From the NCBI GenBank assembly GCA_026874595.1, contig CM049317.1:74282618-74346617 (forward strand): a DNA stretch of 64,000 bases. Reading direction: 5' to 3'. The position numbers and the translations under genes are program-made. The notes beneath the pieces are model-generated. The model saw only the letters and a program-made list of their open reading frames with translations, did not search any database and had not been told where the DNA came from. The DNA is from Sipunculus nudus (lineage: Eukaryota > Annelida > Sipuncula > Golfingiida > Sipunculidae). Shown here in pieces: positions 55,453-64,000 of the stretch (position 1 is the first letter of the stretch; each line of letters begins with the position of its first letter).

Positions 55453-58400
55453 CTGAAAATACAACAATATAAAGTCAATCTTACCAAAATTACACCAGCA
55501 GCTAATAAATCTCTAAGACATACTCTCTAACGATCTAGTCTTAATCTTAGAATCTTTTATTTTTGCAGGACATTCAGATTTTCATTGTAAATGAATCAAT
55601 AAAATCATTAAAACTGACCATGAGAAAGCAAATCAAAACAGTTGCGCAAAAAAACAGATACCAGCCCAGCCAGGAGTGCCGAGAGCCATAATCTTAATGT
55701 CAGAAGAGCTCAGTGAAACTGGAATGCAGAGGGAGCAAAATTCGACCTATTATTTCATAAGAGTAGTGATAATAATGCCTCTGAATATTAGGCAGGTTAA
55801 AATACTTGCCTCCATATACCAGGCACATGTGAAGTATGTCTCTGTATACTAGACAGGACAGGTTTGAATAATGCCTCTATGCTAGGAAAGTAAGAATAAT
55901 ATTTCTGCATATTGGGTAAGAATTTCTCTCTACCCTAGACAGGTCAGAACAATTCCATTTCACAGATGCAATTGTAAATGTTTCTTCAAGCAAGTGAGAA
56001 TGTCTCTGTATATACTACACAGGTGAAAATAATGCCTCAGTGCACAGAGGTATAAGGCAGGTGACAAAGATATCTCTATCTACTAGTTAGGTAAGAATAA
56101 TGTCTCTGTATACTAGAACAAGTGACCCAGGGGTCATGACGCTCAGCTGACCAGGAAGACATTGACAAAAGTAATTTTATCATCTGAATGTCAAATTTGA
56201 ATGAAATACTTTTTCCAAACTTGACCTTTTGTATAAAATCATCCAATATTCATTGGGGTACTATGGAGCTCTGTAGCATGAAGGATATGGGTAACAGACA
56301 CCTATTTTCAAGGTTTACAGGATGACTTTTCAGGGGTCTCCCAGCATGTCAAAAAATAAAATTCTAGGTCCAGTTATTATGATTTGTGCCCTGTTAACAA
56401 ATCCAAATGTTTATTCTGGGGGGTATTTCAAAGCCGCATAGGATGAAGGATATGGGTAACAGAGATGTAATTTCAGGTGCACAAGGAGACTTTTCAGGGG
56501 CCTCCCAGCATATCAAGAAAGGAGATTCTAGGTCAAGTCATTATAATTTGTGCTCTGTTAACAGATGACCAAATCTTTATTCTTAGGAGTACTTCGGAGC
56601 CCCAGAGCATGAAGGATATGGGTAACAGGGACCTTATTTCGGGTTTCCATGCAGACCTTTTATGGGCTTCCCTGGAGGTGAGGACAGAAGATTCTAGGTC
56701 CAGACATTATGATTTGTGCCCTGTTAATATATGACCAAATCTTTATTCTGGGGGGTACTTCAGAGCCCCATGGCTCACAGAATATGGGTAACAGGGACCT
56801 TATTTCGGGTTTCCATGTAGACCTTTTATGGGCTTCCCTGGAGATGAGGACAGAAGATTCTAGGTCCAGTCATTATGATTTGTGCCCTGTTTACAGATGA
56901 CCAAATGTTTAAAGATCACAAAAGTAGAGAAAAAAAATTGTAAAAAATAAAAAAAAATATAGGTGGCTCCACCAATCTCCGGAAATTGATGGAACACTCC
57001 ATGATCAATATCCATGCAAAGAATCATGGAGATTAATGCATTAGTTGTTCAGATACTTTTGTATTAAATTTTGCATTATTCTGGGGGGTACTTCAGAACC
57101 CCATAGCTCGAAGAATATAGGTCACAGTGACCTAATTTCAGGTTTAAAAGGGGAATTTCCATAGACCTCCCAGGATTTCAAGTAAGAAGATTCCCGGTCT
57201 AGCGGTTACGATTTGTGCCCTGTTAACAGACAGACGCCTGGATGGCCGGACGGACGACGGACAAAAGGTGATCCCTACAGCTCAGATGACTTTCAGTCAG
57301 CTGAGCTAAAAATTAAAAAAATACAGGTGGCGCCACCAGAATGCAGAAACTGATGAAACATTTCCTGATCAATATCCATGCAAAGAATCATGGTGATCAA
57401 TATAATAATTGTTCAGATACTTGAGCTTTTGTATCAAATTTTCCATTATTCTGGGGGGTACTTCGGAGCCCCATAGCTCAGAGGTTATGGGTAATAGAGA
57501 CCTAATTTCAAGTTTTTAAGGAAACTTTTCATGGGCCTCTCAGCATGTCAAGAGAGAAGATTCTAGGTCCAGTTGTTACGATTTGTGCCATGTTAACAGA
57601 TGACCGCATCTTATGAGGTCTCAAAAATAGAGAAAAAAATTCGTAAAAATAAAAAAAAATACAGGTGGCGCCACCATACTGCAGAAACTGATGACACATT
57701 CCATGATCAATATCCATGCAAAGAATCATGGTGATCACTGCAATAGTTGTTTAGATACTTGAGCTTTTGTATCAAATTGTCCATTATTCTGAGGGATACT
57801 TCAGATGACTTACAGTCAGCTGAGCTAAAAACACTTAATGGTCAATATCCATGCAAAGAATCATGATGATCTCCGTATTAGTTGTTCAGATACTTCAGCT
57901 TTTGTATCAAATTATCCATTATTCTGAGGGATACTTCAGAGACCTATAGCTTGAAGGATATGGGTAACAGAGACCTAATTTCAAGTTTCCACAGGCACTC
58001 TTCATGGGCCTCCTTGCATGACAAGAATGAAGTTTCTAGGTCCAGTTGTTGCAATTTGTACCCTCTTGATAGATAACATAGGTAACGCCACCAGTCTGCA
58101 GGAACTGATGGAACATCTCATAATCAATATGTATGCCAAAAATCATGACCATCAGTGATGTAGTTATTGAGATATTGAAGTTTTTGTATGAAATTTTTGA
58201 CTACTCTGGGGGGGTACTTTGGGGCCCCATAGCTCAAAGGATATGGGTAACAGAGACCTAATTTCTGGTTTCCATGGAGACTTTTCATAGGTCTTCTAGT
58301 GTGTTGAGAATGAAGATTCTAGGTCCAGTCGTTACTATTTGTGCCATGCTAACAGATGACAGCATCCTTAAAGGTCTCAAAAATAGAGGAAAAAATCGTA

Positions 58401-60045
58401 AAAAATTGAACGATACAGGTGGCGCCACCAGTCTGCAGGAACAGATGACACATCTCATGATCAATAGTTATGCCACAAATCATGACCATCATTCAAGTAG
58501 TTAATGAGATATTGAAGTTTTTGTATGAAATTTTTTACTTTTCTTGGGGGTACTTTAGGGCTCCATAGCTCGAAGAATATGGGTAACAGAGACCTAATTT
58601 TGGTTTCCATGGAGACTTTTCATAGGTCTCTCAGTGTGTCGAGAATGAAGATTCTAGGTCCAGTCGTTATGATTTGTGCCACGTTAACAGATGACAGCAT
58701 CCTTAAAGGTCTCAAAAATAGAGGAAAAAAATTGTAAAAAATCAAACAATACAGGTGGCGCCACAAGTCTGCAGGAACTGATGGAACATTTCATAATCAA
58801 TATGTATGCCAAAAATCATGACCATCAGTGATGTAGTTATTGAGATATTGAAGTTTTTGTATGAAATTTTTGACTACTCGGGGGGGGGGGGGGGGGTATT
58901 TTGGGGCCCCATAGCTCGAAGGATATGGTTAACAGAGACCTAATTTCTGGTTTCCAAGGATATTTTTCATGGACCTCTCAGTGTGTCAAGAATGAAGATT
59001 CTAGGTCCAGTCGTTACGATTTGTGCCATGCTAACAGATGACAGCATCCTTAAAGGTCTCAAAAATAGAGGAAAAAATCGTAAAAAATCGAACAATAAAG
59101 GTGGCACCACCAGTCTGCAGGAAGTGATGACACATCTCATGATCAATAGTTATGCCACAAATCATGACCATCAGTCAAGTAGTTAATGAGATATTGAAGT
59201 TTTTGTATGAAATTTTTTACTTTTCTTGGGGGTACTTTGGGGCTCCATAGCCAAGAATATGGGTAACAGAGACCTTATTTCTGGTTTCCATGGAGACTTT
59301 TCATAGGTCTCTCACTGTGTCAAGAATGAAGATTCTAGGTCCAGTCTTTACGATTTGTGCATTGTTAACAGATGTTTACATTTTGAAAGGTCTCAAAAAT
59401 AGAGAAAAAAATTCGTAAAAAATTGAACAATACAGGTGGCGCCACCAGTCTGCAGGAAGTGATGGAACATCTCATGATCAATATGTATGACAAAAATCAT
59501 GACCATCAGTCAAGTATTTAATGAGATATTGAAGTTTTAGTTTGAAATTTTTTACTTTACTGGAGGGTAGTTTGGGGCCCCATAGCTGGAAGGATATGAG
59601 TAACAGAGACCTAATTTCTGGTTTCCATGGAGACTTTTCATAGGTCTCTTAGTGTGTCGAGAATGAAGATTCTAAGTCCAGTCATTACGATTTGTGCCTT
59701 GTTAACAGATGTTCACATTTTTAAAGGTCTCAAGAATAGAGAAAAAAATTCGTAAAAAATCGAAAAATACAGGTGGCGCCACCAGTCTTCAGGAACTGAT
59801 GGAACCTCTCATGATCAATATGTATGCCAAAAATCATGACCATCAGTCAAGTAGTTAATGAGATATTGAAGTTTTTGTATGAAATTTTGGACTTTTCTGG
59901 GGGGTACTTTGGGGCCCCATAGCTTGAAGGATATGGGTAACAGAGACCTAATTTCTGGTTTCCAAGGAGATTTTTCATGGACCTCCCAGAATGTCAAGTA
60001 AGAAGATTCCAGTTCTAGCGGTTACGATTTGTGCCTGGTTAACAG

Positions 60046-60080
<35 letters not shown>

Positions 60081-61279
60081 GACGACGGACAAAGAGTGAT
60101 CGCTATAGCTCAGATGACTTTCAGTCAGCTGAGCTAATAACACATCTATATAATCTCTTACTTGTCTCGCAGTTGCTGGTTGCTTGTCTTCTCTAGCTGA
60201 GTCAAAAGTTTCTGTATTCCAAGTTCTTTCAGCTTGGTTTGTCTGTCTAAAGCACCTGTAAAGTCAAAAAGCACAGGGTGACATTCAGTCTCCAAATTTT
60301 ACCAATAGCAGAGATACTTGCTATGTCAATTATTTTGTCATTATTATTCTTCTGTCACTTTTTTACTCTGATCTAAGAGACTTTAACCAAGTACAGAGTT
60401 CCAACACTTTCAGCAGATAAAATTTAAATGAATTTTTCATGACTTTTTCATAAACACTGACAAAGGACTTCACTACCTATTCCTAACTTATTTGATATGT
60501 AATATTTACATATATGTATATGGCCTTCATTTGTGATAATTTGCATATAATGAATATTGATAAACAGTAGTACTCAAGCTAGTTAATCATATTACAAGAA
60601 TTGTTATTTCTGTAGTTAAGATGTTTCTGTGTTTTTAATTAACCACACAATTACTGGAATTCCGGGGTTTACTGAATGTGGATAAATATTTAAAATTCAC
60701 CAGGAAAGAATAACAATGATGAGAGGACTATATAGCCTGCAAATCAAATTACATGACTTTTGGAATTTTTATACAGTTATCAGGACCTTTTAATTACTGA
60801 ATTTTAAATTAAAAATTCATGACTATATCAGGGGGTGATTATACTGCATGATGAACCTTCCCTTAACCTAGTTCTACTGTTAAAGTTTCAGTTTCCATAA
60901 CACATAAGATAAAACATCACTGGCCACATATACTGGTTAGTTAATAGGCATCTGACTGGCTAAACACTGCATGTTCAAACCAACTGAAGGTACCGTTTCT
61001 TTATTTATTATTCCTAAAGTGTGAAGGCAACAGAATGGTGAACTTGATCATAGTATAGCAATAACTATTATACAACTTATGTGCATTGAATCATGTACAG
61101 TGAGTGAGTTTTCATGATATATATAAATATATATATCCCATATATATTTCTATATATATACTTAAAGTTAAGCATGCTGGAGCATGGTGTTATTACTCAA
61201 GAGTTTCACGCCGTTGCCAGTATCTGGTCTACCTTAGCTGTATCGAGCACTATACTACAAGCACTGGAACCTACATAGG

Positions 61280-61333
<54 letters not shown>

Positions 61334-63258
61334 GTATTGAGGTCAGGTATTGTTACAGCCCTAGAAATCACAAAAAATACTGGACTGCTGGGGCATGCCT
61401 TACACAAGGTTCACACATCATGGTGTCATCCCAATGTGTCCTGTGTGACACACGGCTTAACACTAGAGTAACACCGGGACACACAGCAGTGACATCAGAA
61501 CAACATCTTGATGTGTTGGGCTAACATGGAGACAACATATTTATCATTGTCCTCAGGTTTGCGATACCTCACCTTCATTATCCTTCCACAGCAGGTTGGT
61601 AACACAGTAAACGGCAGCTATCTGGAGCTTCACATTATTGTAGGTCTGTACAATGATACAGTGTTGTAAGTGGTTCTGGCAGGCATTATGCAATAATACA
61701 GTGATATAAAACTGAGATTTACTGGTACATACAGTAACATTAAAAGTGATTTTTTATTTAATGACAGGTAATTTTACAGCAAGAGTGAGACAAAAATACT
61801 CTAGTTGATATCTGAGTTGATATCTTAAAATGCTACAACTGTCAAAATATTATAGCCCTGTTCAAATTTTATATATCAAATTCTACATAACTTACATTCA
61901 TTAAATAGCCAAGAGTTATAGGTGATTCAATATTAGGACATTACCTTTAATATATTATTATTGCACCAATTACATTATAGGTACTTCCTTTAGTTGTCAC
62001 ATGCAGCCAACAAACCTTTTCCATTAATATATATATATATATATACTCAACATAAGGAAATCTGAAGTCTCTGTAATTAGTAATTAGCATTGCCTATTTC
62101 TCCATTTAAATCCTGATACATGTCAGAGCCTCTGATAAGAGCCTTATTTTCTCATCACAAGGTTTTTCAACTTTTATCGTTTGAGATTTAACAAATCTTT
62201 CTAAGTCAATAAAACAGACCCAAACAATAAGTATCAGTCATCACCAACAGATGTCACTAGTGTGACTGAGAAAAGTCTATTCTTATAAGTGAAGAGTTTA
62301 CCGTGCACGGTGATTTTGCTACATAAAGACTTGATCACACAACAACATGGAGGCCTCTCTTTATAGACAGCCCAATCATTATAGGTATTCAAGACATTCC
62401 TGTGAAATATATAAACTGAAAGGATTGTTTTAGTGTACTTAAAATCTTACCATATAACTTGTAACTTTTCGTAGAACATCATCATTGTTCATGATATACG
62501 CTTTTGAAGTGCCACCATCTGCAATATTTCCCAGGATGCAAAGAGCCTGAAGATACAAATAACAATACATCTGTAAATAACTATTAATTACAATGTTTAT
62601 ACTGTAAAACAATTCATCAAACAGTTCAAATATATCAGAAAAGCCATATTCTTTCTACCTTTAAAAAGCAACACCTAAATTGATATTTAGTTGACACATA
62701 AAAACATTATGGTGTCATCCTGGCACAAAACTATTAAAAAGCAAAACACAGTATACCTGTCTCTATAAATTATGGTAACATTATGCAACTGTTCATCAAA
62801 GATGGGCAGATGATCATATGATAAAACACATAATACTATTAAACCCATAAAATGCTGTTGCCTGGGTTAAGCAGGGAGATTTACACTCCTGACCTGTATG
62901 TCAAATTTCAATCACATTCATGATACTATTCTACAGATCTCTTGCCAACACACATTTGCAGTAGCACAAAAACAACAAAACTCTGCTTAGCACTCGGTTA
63001 AATGTCAACAATAAACGAGAGGGTAAACCAGCATTATAGGTGACTGCAAAGGCATAATAAATTATTAAACAAAGGGCTACACTGCATGTGCTCATAAAAT
63101 GTTATAAAATGTTTAAGGCATTAAAAATATTTTAACTGTATTTAGACTATATGAGCTCTGACCTGCTCTTTGACCTCCACAGAGTGGTCTCCCTCCAGGA
63201 TAAGAATGACAGCCTGCATCATCTGTATCCCATGGCGTGACATGATGGTGTCTATATC
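55425..63258 (-). CDS. ARMC8: ARMC8, armadillo repeat-containing protein 8 (C-terminal part; gene continues past right edge)
   Basis: Five exons (63258-63163, 62546-62451, 61645-61573, 60255-60162, 55452-55425) splice in frame into the last 128 residues plus stop. They match vertebrate ARMC8 almost colinearly: [96 protein letters not shown], and end ALQHF. These are the last armadillo helices. ARMC8 (yeast Gid5 counterpart) is a scaffold and substrate-receptor-binding subunit of the CTLH/GID E3 ubiquitin ligase. The N-terminal ~80% lies beyond position 64000. The last intron (4.7 kb) is filled with repeats. Confidence 0.94.
55765..56115 (+). repeat. Degenerate ~40-bp minisatellite in the last ARMC8 intron
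   Basis: Motifs like AATAATGCCTCTGTATACTAGACAGGT recur about eight times with substitutions. It directly abuts the 5' end of the pearl/HINE-like element. Confidence 0.6.
56118..60137 (+). mobile_element. Composite pearl/HINE-like (non-autonomous Helitron/Helentron) element in the last ARMC8 intron
   Basis: It starts with an imperfect palindrome (GTGACCCAGGGGTCAT) followed by GCTCAGCTGA. It ends in a (CAGA/ACGG)n microsatellite (about 60045-60095) and an inverted repeat TAGCTCAG...CTGAGCTA just before CTAA/TAA. The core is tandem repeats: 166-bp units at 56.2-56.9 kb, then ~335-bp units carrying the palindrome GGTGGCGCCACC. The same 3' terminus also occurs at about 57225-57312 and 57797-57829, so at least three copies are joined head to tail. 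Bivalve pearl elements are known to have ~160-bp core repeats and an ACGG-type microsatellite. Class assignment is by architecture; no RepHel coding is present. Confidence 0.72.
60162..60255 (-). CDS. ARMC8: ARMC8 exon (penultimate)
   Basis: 94 bp with acceptor CTTTACAG and donor GTAAGA. It encodes [20 protein letters not shown] then [11 protein letters not shown], equivalent to the ERQDKLRDMGI... region of human ARMC8. Confidence 0.94.
61281..61331. repeat. (TA)n microsatellite in an ARMC8 intron
   Basis: About 25 TA units, ~240 bp downstream of the third-from-last exon. Confidence 0.97.
61573..61645 (-). CDS. ARMC8: ARMC8 exon (third from end)
   Basis: 73 bp with acceptor TGTACAG and donor GTGAGG. 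It encodes [20 protein letters not shown] then KDNEG, the helix KLQxAAxxCxxNLxW of ARMC8. It leaves one base of the Gly codon for the next exon. Confidence 0.94.
62451..62546 (-). CDS. ARMC8: ARMC8 exon (fourth from end)
   Basis: 96 bp, phase 0/0, with acceptor TCTTCAG and donor GTAAGA. It encodes [20 protein letters not shown] then [12 protein letters not shown], an armadillo helix pair strongly conserved with vertebrate ARMC8. Confidence 0.95.
63163..63258 (-). CDS. ARMC8: ARMC8 exon (fifth from end)
   Basis: 96 bp, phase 0/0, with acceptor TTGACAG and donor GTCAGA. It encodes [20 protein letters not shown] then [12 protein letters not shown]. Its first 53 bases plus 60 intron bases are tandemly repeated immediately upstream (63319-64000). 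This copy is the functional one because only it carries the rest of the exon and the donor. Confidence 0.93.
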
Positions 63259-64000
63259 CTGTCAATCATACAGTATGTCAGTCAACATCAGTAAAACATC
63301 AACAACAATCACTTATAAATGACAGCCTGCATCATCTGTATCCCATGGCATGACATGATGGTGTCTATATCCTGTCAATCATACAGTATGTCAGTCAACA
63401 TCAGTAAAACATCAACAACAATCACTTATAAATGACAGCCTGCATCATCTGTATCCCGTGGCATGACATAATGGTGTCTATATCCTGTCAATCATACAGT
63501 ATGTCAGTCAACATCAGTAAAACACCAACAACAATCACTTATAAATGACAGCCTGCATCATCTGTATCCTGTGGCGTGACATGATGGTGTCTATATCCTG
63601 TCAATCATACAGTATGTCAGTCAACATCAGTAAAACATCAACAACAATCACTTATAAATGACAGCCTGCATCATCTGTATCCTGTGGCTTGACAAGATGG
63701 TGTCTATATCCTGTCAATCATACAGTATGTCAGTCAACATCAGTAAAACACCAACAACAATCACTTATAAATGACAGCCTGCATCATCTGTATCCAGTGG
63801 CTTGACATGATGGTGTCTATATCCTGTCAATCATACAGTATGTCAGTCAACATCAGTAAAACACCAACAACAATCACTTATCAATGACAGCCTGCATCAT
63901 CTGTATCCCGTGGCGTGACATGATGGTGTCTATATCCTGTCAATCATACAGTATGTCAGTCAACATCAGTAAAACACCAACAACAATCACTTATAAATGA
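63206..64000 (-). repeat. 113-bp tandem array duplicating an ARMC8 splice acceptor plus partial exon
   Basis: Copies start at 63206, 63319, 63432, 63545, 63658, 63771 and 63884, with an eighth beginning at 63997; the period is exactly 113 bp. Each unit carries 53 bases of the ARMC8 exon start, its CAG acceptor and 60 bases of intron. Units differ by a few point changes (e.g. catggcg, gtggcg, gtggctt). In the extra copies the exon frame hits a stop (GTC ATT TAT AAG TGA) and no exon donor is present, so they are pseudo-exon starts. The array runs off the window. Confidence 0.93.

Noticed and set aside
56477-59186. Repeated ORFs ([30 protein letters not shown] types)
   Set aside because: They are translations of the pearl-like repeat units in one frame; other units break them with stops and shifts.
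63319-64000. Multiple genuine ARMC8 exons
   Set aside because: Each copy lacks the 3' half of the exon and a donor, and runs into an in-frame stop.

Overview
This is a 64 kb piece of animal nuclear genome. It is AT-rich, intron-rich and full of (TA)n tracts, minisatellites and decayed transposons. A bivalve mollusc is the best guess: the last ARMC8 intron holds a large element with the architecture of the bivalve 'pearl'/HINE (non-autonomous Helitron/Helentron) repeats. The species cannot be read from sequence alone.

Two host genes are supported, both on the minus strand. (1) A CNBD2-like cyclic-nucleotide-binding protein runs from about 30.6 kb (possibly 47.3 kb) down to 11.8 kb. Eleven coding exons join in frame with canonical splice sites to give exactly 685 codons (684 aa plus stop). 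They include a canonical phosphate-binding cassette split over exons 5/6 and a second, degenerate cNMP-binding fold. Two phase-compatible exons upstream (43.7 and 47.3 kb) may add 54 residues at the N-terminus. (2) The last five coding exons of ARMC8, the armadillo-repeat subunit of the CTLH E3 ubiquitin ligase, occupy 55.4-63.3 kb. The rest of the gene lies beyond the right edge.

Left flank (0-11 kb): no intact gene is recognised. At least four copies or fragments of one unrecognised, probably secreted, protein family lie between 3.2 and 8.4 kb, in both orientations. The last fragment runs directly into a 2.2 kb, roughly 100-copy 22-bp minisatellite whose unit is homologous to the exon sequence itself.

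Middle (11-48 kb): CNBD2 exons with long introns. The large 5' introns hold a TRIM-like LTR element in tandem (three LTRs, two internal segments, tRNA-like A/B boxes inside the LTR), a LINE reverse-transcriptase relic with its 3' hairpin tail, a TIR element with a 5-bp target duplication, a cluster of TACGTA palindromes, and 17-, 19- and 20-bp minisatellites.

Right (48-64 kb): the space between the two genes holds a short pearl-like copy and a 256-bp TIR element. The terminal ARMC8 intron is filled by a 4 kb pearl/HINE-like composite with 166-bp and about 335-bp units. The window ends in a 113-bp tandem array in which each copy duplicates a splice acceptor plus the first 53 bases of an ARMC8 exon.
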